From Bacteroidales bacterium (GTDB lineage: Bacteria > Bacteroidota > Bacteroidia > Bacteroidales > Bacteroidaceae), in assembly GCA_004555055.1 (NCBI GenBank), contig SFJN01000180.1, positions 1 through 5,346 on the forward strand: a DNA stretch of 5,346 bases, written 5' to 3'. Shown piece by piece: positions 1-5,185 of the stretch; positions within the stretch are counted from its first letter, which is position 1, and each line of letters opens with the position of its first letter. A program made the translations under genes and the position numbers. The notes below the pieces were generated by a model that worked only from the letters and a program-made list of their open reading frames with translations, was not told the origin of the DNA and did no database searches.

Positions 1-640
1 GACAATCTCTTTTGAGAAAGAACCGGAATCAGCGCGGAAACGCTCTATCACCACTCCAAGTTCGGACTTCACGCGATCCATGATGCGACGCAGCGTGTCC
101 TCCTGACGGAACTTCACATTGGCATTCCCGTCACGGTTCTCTCCGCCCACGATAATGCCTCCAACGGATGCCCAACCGGGGAAATACCCGAAATCCTGTT
201 TGTACGAGTACTTTGCATCGTACTTGTGTGCGGGGATGAACTGATGGTCGAAGTCCATGTCAACATGGCTTCCGACCTTTATAAGTCCCATGCGCCGTAT
301 CATGCGCAGGAGCAGGACATTCAGTTTTTCTGCAGTATTGAATCTGTACGACATGCCGGAGGACTCGCTTTTATATACGGTGTCCTCTTCGGAAAGTCCC
401 TTCAGCCCACGCCCTACCGTATCTGCACCGGGCAAAATGGTGCCAGGCTTTTGTCTGAAATGTCCGACAAGAGCGTTGATGTCTTCAAGACATTCACCGC
501 CACAAAGGTAACTGAAGAACAGTGAGGCGAAAATGCTGCCATAACTGTATGCCTTACCACTACTGCCACGCTTCGTCCATCACGTGATAAATTCCACCAA
601 AGGATGTGATGTTCTCACTTTTTATTGCTACCTTTGCCAT
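1..640 (-). pseudogene. IS1380-family transposase, 5' part, frame-disrupted
   Basis: This would be the DDE transposase that cuts and joins the ends of the insertion sequence. The minus strand opens with ATG at 640-638 and reads MAKVAIKSENITSFGGIYHV, then MDEAWQ and a TAG stop at 562-560. The remaining homology is in another frame, open from about 579 to the window edge, starting TKRGSSGKAYSYGSIF and passing through CGGECLEDINALVG, VGSHVDMDFDHQFIP, FGYFPGWASVGGIIVGGEN and RFRADSGSFSKEIV. RADSGS resembles the RxDSGF segment around the second catalytic Asp in the family, and the DMDFDH region probably holds the first. From memory of related proteins about 15 residues are missing at the junction, so a small deletion of a length not divisible by three is likelier than a programmed frameshift; no slippery heptamer is evident. 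The second frame has no nearby start codon. The C-terminal part is outside the window. The family call is firm; the deletion size is inference. Confidence 0.85.
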
Positions 641-700
641 GTCAGAAATTTTTGCTTTTTTGTTTTGCACCACTAAGATAGGTGAAATTTCTGACATGGC
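636..700 (-). promoter_or_regulatory. Perfect 16-bp inverted repeat covering the transposase start codon
   Basis: GCCATGTCAGAAATTT at 636-651 is exactly the reverse complement of 685-700, with a 33-base loop. On the minus strand the second arm contains the transposase ATG (640-638). A transcript entering from outside the element would carry both arms and could fold the start codon into a stem. A transcript from the candidate internal promoter (673-703) should start inside the loop and lack the distal arm. This matches the known fold-back protection of IS10 and IS50 against read-through expression. The pairing is seen directly; the function is inferred. Confidence 0.6.
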
Positions 701-703
701 CAA
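673..703 (-). promoter_or_regulatory. Candidate Bacteroidales-type promoter of the transposase
   Basis: On the minus strand, TTG (703-701) is followed by 20 bases and then TATCTTAG (680-673). The Bacteroides consensus is a -33 TTTG and a -7 TAnnTTTG about 19-21 bases apart, so the -7 box has one mismatch and the spacing fits. Transcription would begin near 665-668 and give a leader of about 25-30 bases before the ATG at 640. Confidence 0.45.
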
Positions 704-736
704 GTGTTTTGAGAACTTTGTTTCTCAGGCACTTGG
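700..736. repeat. Interrupted inverted repeat across the proposed IS end
   Basis: CCAAGTG at 700-706 pairs with CACTTGG at 730-736, and inside it TGAGAA (710-715) pairs with TTCTCA (722-727). The outer right arm lies just past the proposed IS boundary at 729. Either the element end is slightly further out or the match is partly chance. It could fold as a hairpin at the IS border. Confidence 0.35.
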
Positions 737-932
737 ATTTCTTACAAGTTTTTATGCTGCGGAATTAAGGGGATAGAAATATACAAGCGAGAGTTTGAAA
801 AATGGCCAAGCGATGGAGCAGCGAGTGGAGAGGCTGAGTTTACTCAGACTATCCCGAGTCGCGACGGAGTAAGGCGAAGCCAAGCATAAGAACACTTCCT
901 AAATAAACATAAAACTAATTTATAGAACATCC
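737..932. other. Non-coding upstream region of dnaB with a purine-rich, structured segment
   Basis: No credible gene is present. The first part (737-800) is AT-rich. Bases 786-880 are rich in GA and GCGA words (AAGCGAGAG, GGAGCAGCGAG, GGCGAAGCC) and contain a hairpin at 834-847 (CTGAG, TTTA loop, CTCAG) and the palindrome GTCGCGAC at 858-865. TTATGCT near 751-757 is complementary to AGCATAA near 883-889, so these could bracket the segment. It may be a structured leader or an intergenic repeat unit. Bases 891-932 are AT-rich and are a plausible place for the dnaB promoter, but I find no convincing -33/-7 pair. Confidence 0.4.
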
Positions 933-948
933 CTCAAAGTACTTTGAG
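933..948. promoter_or_regulatory. Perfect 16-bp palindrome upstream of dnaB
   Basis: CTCAAAGTACTTTGAG is a perfect palindrome whose right end lies 32 bases before the dnaB ATG. It could be the operator of a dimeric regulator, or a short mRNA hairpin if the transcript begins upstream. No regulator is encoded nearby, so the function is not assigned. Confidence 0.4.
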
Positions 949-949
949 T

Positions 950-977
950 CCCCTCCCCCCACAAATCCCCAATACCC
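950..977 (-). promoter_or_regulatory. G-quadruplex motif (C-rich tract on + strand) in the dnaB leader
   Basis: The plus strand has four C-runs of 4, 6, 4 and 3 bases (950-953, 955-960, 967-970, 975-977) separated by 1, 6 and 4 bases. The minus strand therefore carries four G-runs with short loops, fitting the usual G3+N1-7 quadruplex pattern. It occupies the place where a Shine-Dalgarno sequence would sit, so dnaB has none, which is normal for Bacteroidota. Whether it forms in the cell is unknown. Confidence 0.4.
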
Positions 978-980
978 GAT

Positions 981-2525
981 ATGGCAAAGACCCAATATAA
1001 CAGCAAGAGAAAGAAGGAGGTTCCCGTTCCGGAACACGATGGTTTCGGACGTCTGCAGCCTCAGGACATCGACCTCGAAAGGGCGGTTATCGGCACCCTG
1101 CTCCTCGAACGCGAGGCATATACCGAAGTCAGCGAAATCCTGAAACCCGAAAGTTTCTACGACCGCCGCCATCAGCTGATTTACGAGGCCATCCGGCAAC
1201 TGAACATCGAGGAACGTCCTGCCGACCTCTACACCATCACCGAGGAACTGAAGAAGAACGAAACCCTGGAGTCGGCGGGTGGAATGCCCTATCTTGTCCA
1301 GCTCAGCAACGAGATGGCAAGCGGTGACCATGTGGAATACCATGCCCGCATCATCGCACAGAAAGCCACGGCACGCCAGCTGATTTCCTATACGGCAAAC
1401 ATCCAGAACAAGGCCTTCGACCCCACGACCGACGTCGACAAACTGATGCAGGAGGCCGAGGGCAGCCTCTTCGAACTCTCGCAGAAAAACCTGAAAAAGG
1501 ACTATGTGCAGATCGATACCGTCATCAATGCTGCATACGACATGCTCCACAAGGCTTCGAAGCGCGTCGACGGTATGAGCGGTACGGCAAGCGGCTTCTA
1601 CGCGCTCGACAAGATGACATCCGGATGGCAGAATTCCGACCTCATCATCCTTGCCGCACGTCCTGCCATGGGAAAAACGGCTTTCGCACTCTCCATGGCA
1701 AAGAACATCGCCATCGACCAGGGGATACCCATGGCACTCTTCTCGCTCGAAATGAGCGATGTGCAGCTCGTGAACCGTCTGATTGTCAATACCTGCGAAA
1801 TCAAGGGCGAAAAAATAAAGTCCGGACAACTCGAGCCGCACGAATGGATGCAGCTCGACAACAAGATTACCGACCTCTACGGCAAACCCCTGTACATCGA
1901 CGACACGCCTTCGCTCTCCGTATTCGAACTCAGGACCAAGGCACGGCGACTGGTGCGCGAACATGGCGTGCGTATCATCATGATCGACTACCTGCAACTC
2001 ATGAATGCATCGGGAATGAACTTCAACAGCCGCCAGGAGGAGGTCTCCACCATAAGCCGTTCGCTCAAGGGACTTGCCAAAGAGCTCGACATCCCCATCA
2101 TCGCCCTTTCGCAGCTCAACCGTGGTGTAGAAAACCGTACCGGCGAGGGTGTCGATGGCAAACGGCCGCAACTCAGCGACCTCCGCGAATCGGGAGCCAT
2201 AGAGCAGGATGCCGATATGGTGCTCTTCATACACCGACCGGAATACTACCATATCTACAAAAGCGAAAACGGCGAGGACCTGCGCGGCAAAGCCATCATC
2301 ATCATCGCCAAGCACCGTAACGGTTCCGTCGGCGATGTCCTCCTCACCTTCAAGGGGCAGTATGCACGTTTCGAAAATCCCGAAGACAGCATGCGCATCC
2401 CATTGCCTGGCGAGAATGCTCCTGCACCCGCAGCCCCGCCCGTATCAGACGCTCCCGTTCCGCCCCCTGCCCCATTCTCCGACGAGCCTTTCAATCCCAT
2501 GGAGAGCAACATCACACCGTTTTAG
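981..2525 (+). CDS. dnaB: Replicative DNA helicase DnaB
   Basis: This 514-residue hexameric ATPase unwinds the replication fork and contacts primase. Residues 1-26 are a charged, Bacteroidota-like extension. The DnaB N-terminal helical domain covers about 27-130 (QDIDLERAVIGTLLLE onward), a linker about 150-195, and the RecA-like motor about 200-470. Visible motifs: Walker A ARPAMGKTAF (226-235, K232, T233), SLEMS with E257, Walker B IIMIDYLQL (D336), motif H3 IIALSQLNRG (Q378), motif H4 RPQLSDLRESGAIEQDAD (395-412), and the trans-acting finger AKHRNG (K444, R446). The Walker A loop is uninterrupted, so there is no intein there. The tail (about 474-514) is rich in Pro and Ala and ends NITPF. 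Length is slightly above the usual 440-480 residues because of both ends. The ATG at 981 is the only start that gives a standard N terminus; there is no Shine-Dalgarno. The gene stands alone and converges with the kinase gene at 3371-4957. All catalytic residues are present. Confidence 0.98.
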   Translation: MAKTQYNSKRKKEVPVPEHDGFGRLQPQDIDLERAVIGTLLLEREAYTEVSEILKPESFYDRRHQLIYEAIRQLNIEERPADLYTITEELKKNETLESAGGMPYLVQLSNEMASGDHVEYHARIIAQKATARQLISYTANIQNKAFDPTTDVDKLMQEAEGSLFELSQKNLKKDYVQIDTVINAAYDMLHKASKRVDGMSGTASGFYALDKMTSGWQNSDLIILAARPAMGKTAFALSMAKNIAIDQGIPMALFSLEMSDVQLVNRLIVNTCEIKGEKIKSGQLEPHEWMQLDNKITDLYGKPLYIDDTPSLSVFELRTKARRLVREHGVRIIMIDYLQLMNASGMNFNSRQEEVSTISRSLKGLAKELDIPIIALSQLNRGVENRTGEGVDGKRPQLSDLRESGAIEQDADMVLFIHRPEYYHIYKSENGEDLRGKAIIIIAKHRNGSVGDVLLTFKGQYARFENPEDSMRIPLPGENAPAPAAPPVSDAPVPPPAPFSDEPFNPMESNITPF

Positions 2526-2599
2526 TTTACCCAGGGTGCCGCACGCTCTGCTCTTGCCCTACACATGCGAACACGGTTTCAGCGCAAACCCCTAATAGC

Positions 2600-2735
2600 G
2601 TTGTCCTTGTTGTCCTTGTTGTCCCTGTTGTCGTAAATATTTATCATTACCACAACAAGTTGTCGTATCAATTTTCCATGCGGACGATTTTTTAACGACA
2701 ACTTGGACAACATATACAACAAGGACAACTTTTTT
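2600..2735. repeat. Inverted GTTGTCC array with 35-base arms, followed by a T-run
   Basis: The left arm (2600-2634) contains three 9-base direct repeats, TTGTCCTTG at 2601 and 2610 and TTGTCCCTG at 2619, then TTGTCGT. The right arm (2695-2729) is its reverse complement at 30 of 35 positions, with the mismatches grouped in two short blocks. Within the 60-base loop CAAGTTGTCGT (about 2657-2667) is also complementary to the start of the right arm, so alternative pairings exist. Six T residues (2730-2735) follow the right arm, 75 bases after the inverted array begins and about 205 bases past the dnaB stop. It may terminate dnaB transcription, but the loop is far longer than in an ordinary terminator. 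A protein-binding array is an equal possibility. Confidence 0.6.
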
Positions 2736-2896
2736 ATGCGACATAAAACGTCGGCGGCAAACTGGGTAAAGAACCACCCACATCATCCTCAAAAAAAAGT
2801 TTTGGAAAAAAACCTACATTTTCTACACCCGCACATAAAAACCATAGTGTTTACAAGGGATTTCGGGTGTAGGATAGGGTGTAGGATTCCCACCGT

Positions 2897-2917
2897 GGTG
2901 TAGGATAATCCTACACC
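2897..2917. repeat. 21-bp palindrome of two head-to-head motifs
   Basis: GGTGTAGGAT (2897-2906), one central A, then ATCCTACACC (2908-2917) form a perfect palindrome. The second copy has the opposite orientation from what the symmetry of the large palindrome predicts: at the mirror position (about 3049-3058) the motif also reads TCCTACACC. This is the one unit that breaks the overall symmetry. Confidence 0.65.
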
Positions 2918-3048
2918 TTTCACCTGTTTCACCCACATATTTCACCCCATATTACGCAACAAAACCGTAGAGGAAAGTGCAGTTTCCTGCCAAAAGCAGG
3001 GGGAAAATGTACGGAAAACGCAGGGGAAAAGCATCAGAAACCGCTGAA
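2918..3048. other. Central spacer of the large palindrome with short direct repeats
   Basis: The spacer holds three TTTCACC copies (2918, 2927, 2940), a hairpin with arms AGGAAA (2971-2976) and TTTCCT (2983-2988) close to the dyad centre, and two near-identical words, GCAGGGGGAAAA (2996-3007) and GCAGGGGAAAA (3020-3030). It is rich in C on the left and purines on the right. I see no gene. Confidence 0.45.
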
Positions 3049-3176
3049 TCCTACACCGAATCCTACACCCCGAACCAAATCCTACACCCTATCCTACACC
3101 CGAAATCCCCTGTAAATGCTGGACATTTGAGGCATGGGTGTAGGAAATGTAGGTTATTTTTCATAAACTTTTTTTG

Positions 3177-3275
3177 TGGGAAGAGAAACAATGGTGATTA
3201 CATCCTTCGTATGCTCGGCATAATCAAAGCAAGCATTGCTTCGCTCTCGCTAAACGATAACAGTGCGGAAGATGC
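3177..3275. other. Intergenic stretch with a short perfect hairpin
   Basis: AAGCAA (3227-3232), loop GCA, TTGCTT (3236-3241) form a perfect 6-bp hairpin, flanked by CTCGGCATAAT on the left and CGCTCTCGC on the right. The combination resembles intergenic sequence I associate with Bacteroidales genomes, though I cannot search for copies. The complement of CTCTCGC (GCGAGAG) also occurs at 787-793 upstream of dnaB. No gene is visible. Confidence 0.3.
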
Positions 3276-3358
3276 AAAACATCGGACTTCTTTGGGCAAA
3301 AGTACGGATGTTTCGCATCAAAAGTACGGATGTTTGCCTCAAAGAAGTCCGATGTTTT
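3276..3358. terminator. Long hairpin just 3' of the kinase gene, possible terminator or mRNA 3' structure
   Basis: AAAACATCGGACTTCTTT (3276-3293) is the exact reverse complement of 3341-3358. After small unpaired bases the stem continues with GGCAAA (3295-3300) and TTTGCC (3333-3338). The loop is about 32 bases. On the minus strand the hairpin starts 12 bases after the kinase stop codon and ends in GATGTTTT. The four T residues lie at the base of the stem on either strand, so it could act in both directions. The T-run is shorter than in a classic intrinsic terminator, so RNA stabilisation is another possibility. Confidence 0.5.
3298..3335. repeat. Pair of 16-bp direct repeats in the hairpin loop
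   Basis: AAAAGTACGGATGTTT occurs at 3298-3313 and again, identically, at 3320-3335, a 22-base period with only six bases between. The copies fill nearly the whole loop of the 3276-3358 hairpin and overlap the tips of its stem. Confidence 0.7.
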
Positions 3359-3370
3359 CCGAAATCCAGA

Positions 3371-4957
3371 CTACTGCTCCACACCGTTCACCACGGTGGC
3401 GGAGAAACTGCCGTCGGGATTGTACCATTTGCCGTTATACGGGCGGCTTTCCTTGAAGGAACCCTCAAAGCTGTTGCCGTCGGACAGGGTGTAGCGGCCC
3501 TTGTCGTAGAAACCGCCCACGAAGGTTCCAACAAACGTGTCGCCGGAATCAAACACCAGTTTGGCATTGCCCGAAGGATCTTCACAGAGGCCGTCTTTGA
3601 AAGCCCCGGTATAGGTGGAGCCCGGAATCTGGGCTTGGGCACTGTAGACGGCCTTGCCGTTTCCTTGTGGCAACGCACCCACACGGTCCTCGATGGGGCC
3701 GGTGTACTTGTAGGTGCGCATATTCTGCGGACCGCCATAGACGGTCATCGGCATATCCTTCACCTCTTTCATCGGCACGGTTTCCGTAGATACGGTACCG
3801 GAGGTTTCACCCGTTTCCTCCCCACCGATATTGCGGACGACAGCCCAAATACCGGTGGCGACAATAATCAATGCAAAAACCACCAGGATGCCTTGGAGCA
3901 CCCGTAAGGACTGCGTTTTCGCGGGCTTGGTAGCGGTGGTCGGTGTGGCCTTCTCATTACCTTGTCTTTGCGGTCTTTGCGCACCCTCACGTACCTTCGT
4001 CCGTGTGGAATCGTCGTCCGTTACGGGTGTTTCGTGCACCACCTCTTTCGGTGGCACGCTGTCACCGCCTTCCTTCAGGAATTCCGTCACCTGTTCCACG
4101 TTTTGCGGGCGCATGGTACGGTTGGGCTTCATCAGCCATTTCACCAGTTCGCAGGTCTTCCGGCTGACGGCCGTGGGAAGTTTCAGTGCATCGTCGGCAT
4201 TTTCGTCGATGTCGGAGGGCATGGGCGGTGTCTGTCGGGTGAGCAGGTTGTAGATGGTGGCACCGAGGGCATACAGGTCGGTCCAGGGTCCGAACTTCTC
4301 CATGTTCTGCTCCGTCTGTTCCGTAGGGGCATAACCCGGGGTGTACGACATGACGGACGAGGTGGAGAGCGAAGCACCGTCGGCACTCCGCAACTGCTTG
4401 CTGGCACCGAAATCGATAAGGAGCACATTCCCCTTCCGGTCCACCATGATGTTGGCAGGCTTGAGGTCGAGGTGCCACATATGCTGTCCGTGCACCGTCT
4501 GCAGCGCATCGAGCACCTGGGGAAGCAACTGCATCACCTCGGATTCCTGAAGCGGCAGTTCCGTCCGTTTCAGGCGTTTCGACAGGCTTTCGCCGTCGAT
4601 GTAGTCCATCACATAGAAGGTGGTGCCGCGTTCGTCGAAGAGGTCGTGTACCCTGACGATATGCGGATTGTTCAGTTTGCGCAGGCGCTGTGCCTCCTTG
4701 CGGAACTTCTCGCGCTGGGCGTCGAAGGTCCGGCGGTTTTCGCTGAGACTGATGGAGACCTCGCCCGTCGCATGGTCGCGGCCGCAGACACCCTTGATGA
4801 AAAGTTCCTTGATGACCACCTTCTCGTTGAAGGCCATATCGTTTGCCAGATAGGTATTGCCGAAACCGCCCGAAGCCAGGTAGGCCTCTACGCGGTATTT
4901 GCCGCCCGAGAGCAGGGTACCCTCCGGCAACAGTCCTTCATGTTGCTGTTCGTTCAT
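3371..4957 (-). CDS. Membrane-anchored eukaryotic-type Ser/Thr protein kinase with C-terminal MORN-like repeats
   Basis: This 528-residue protein should phosphorylate Ser/Thr of unknown targets. The kinase domain covers about 20-296. It has a glycine loop ASGGFGNTY (28-36), VAIK-type lysine K50, helix-C Glu probably E88 (FRKEAQ), catalytic loop HLDLKPANIM (D164, K166, N169), DFG at 182-184, an APE-like APTE (210-213), the structural Asp in DLYALG (D227) and R283. The usual HRD is HLD, so it is a non-RD kinase, but every residue needed for catalysis is present. A charged, low-complexity linker (about 297-350) leads to one transmembrane helix (about 354-374) with K/R-rich sequence before it, which predicts the kinase inside the cell and the C terminus outside. 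The C-terminal part has about four MORN-like units, starting near 418 (YTGPIEDR), 449 (YTGAFKDG), 475 (FVGTFVGG) and 497 (FEGSFKES). The ATG at 4957 lacks a Shine-Dalgarno, and the N terminus before the glycine loop is of ordinary length. It is a single gene convergent with dnaB. The ligand and substrates are unknown. Confidence 0.92.
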   Translation of the reverse strand: MNEQQHEGLLPEGTLLSGGKYRVEAYLASGGFGNTYLANDMAFNEKVVIKELFIKGVCGRDHATGEVSISLSENRRTFDAQREKFRKEAQRLRKLNNPHIVRVHDLFDERGTTFYVMDYIDGESLSKRLKRTELPLQESEVMQLLPQVLDALQTVHGQHMWHLDLKPANIMVDRKGNVLLIDFGASKQLRSADGASLSTSSVMSYTPGYAPTEQTEQNMEKFGPWTDLYALGATIYNLLTRQTPPMPSDIDENADDALKLPTAVSRKTCELVKWLMKPNRTMRPQNVEQVTEFLKEGGDSVPPKEVVHETPVTDDDSTRTKVREGAQRPQRQGNEKATPTTATKPAKTQSLRVLQGILVVFALIIVATGIWAVVRNIGGEETGETSGTVSTETVPMKEVKDMPMTVYGGPQNMRTYKYTGPIEDRVGALPQGNGKAVYSAQAQIPGSTYTGAFKDGLCEDPSGNAKLVFDSGDTFVGTFVGGFYDKGRYTLSDGNSFEGSFKESRPYNGKWYNPDGSFSATVVNGVEQ

Positions 4958-5185
4958 ATGATTGTTACTGTATCATTTCGTAGGGTATGGAGGTATAGAA
5001 AAAGGAATTTCAATATTCCCTTTCACATGATGAAGGCAAAATTAACACTTATTTTCCATCAATTGTTGAGAATCCATAGAAAAAGTATCTCACAAGGTCG
5101 TGAAATCACTTGTATTGTACCGTAAAGCAAAAAGATGATAAAACGTAACACAGACATATAACTTGCGAAACATGAATTATATAAT
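4958..5185. other. AT-rich upstream region of the kinase gene
   Basis: No gene is supported on either strand. It holds the candidate kinase promoter, a small hairpin at 5004-5019 (GGAAT and ATTCC arms) in the predicted 5' leader, and AT-rich sequence leading into the tandem repeats at 5186. The base composition is clearly lower in G+C than the kinase gene. Confidence 0.5.
5037..5044 (-). promoter_or_regulatory. Candidate -7 box of the kinase promoter
   Basis: On the minus strand TAATTTTG matches the Bacteroides -7 consensus TAnnTTTG exactly, about 80 bases before the kinase ATG, implying a leader of roughly 70 bases. The nearest TTG upstream is about 15 bases away instead of the usual 19-21, so the -33 element is weak or absent. 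Confidence 0.4.

Larger units (their letters stand above)
1..729 (-). mobile_element. One end of an IS1380-family insertion sequence (partial, left side cut by the window)
   Basis: The element holds the broken transposase at 1-640 and about 90 bases of non-coding end. The proposed outer boundary at 729 is an inference: read on the minus strand, the sequence inward from 729 starts CCTGAGAAACAAAG, and IS1380-family inverted repeats, as I recall, commonly start with CCT. The matching opposite end and any target duplication lie outside the window, so the boundary cannot be confirmed here. The element lies about 250 bases upstream of dnaB with its transposase pointing away from that gene. Confidence 0.6.
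2791..3176. repeat. 386-bp imperfect palindrome built from TGTAGGA / TCCTACA motifs
   Basis: All paired blocks share one centre near 2983. The inner arms 2850-2888 and 3078-3116 match at 38 of 39 positions. A further motif pairs 2897-2906 with 3060-3069 after an 8-base unpaired spacer on both sides. Outer arms 2791-2830 and 3136-3176 match well over their first 20 bases (19 of 20) and less well beyond, and are separated from the inner arms by 19 unpaired bases on each side. Exact TGTAGGA or its complement begins at 2868, 2880, 2899, 2909, 3049, 3061, 3080, 3092 and 3139, with looser copies near 2813, 2822 and 3149. No coding region is supported across it. Possible roles are a protein-binding array, a replication or partition site, or a small non-autonomous mobile element. 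Confidence 0.75.

Noticed and set aside
226..525. Plus-strand open frame of 99 codons inside the IS
   Set aside because: It is antisense to clear IS1380 transposase homology and shows no domain of its own.
1656..1690. Intein in the DnaB Walker A loop
   Set aside because: DnaB often hosts inteins there, but the motif reads through without interruption.
915..2315. Long open frame (466 codons) on the minus strand opposite dnaB
   Set aside because: It mirrors dnaB codons, has no recognisable domain, and dnaB on the other strand has every family motif.
2600..3176. Chromosomal origin oriC
   Set aside because: I find no TTATCCACA-type DnaA boxes and no dnaA, and a gene such as dnaB nearby does not mark an origin by itself. 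An alternative replication or partition role remains open.
2791..3176. parS centromere site
   Set aside because: The common parS word TGTTNCACGTGAAACA is not present.
2977..3456. Open frame of 159 codons across the palindrome and hairpin
   Set aside because: Its sequence is just translated repeats (SYTESYTPNQILHPILHP) and it runs into the 3' end of the kinase gene on the opposite strand.
3371..4957. Pseudokinase
   Set aside because: HLD replaces HRD, but the catalytic Asp, the Lys of VIK, the Asn and DFG are all present, so activity is expected.
3962..5125. Long open frame (387 codons) on the plus strand opposite the kinase
   Set aside because: The product is a His/Val-rich mirror of the kinase codons with no domain, and it runs through the kinase promoter region.
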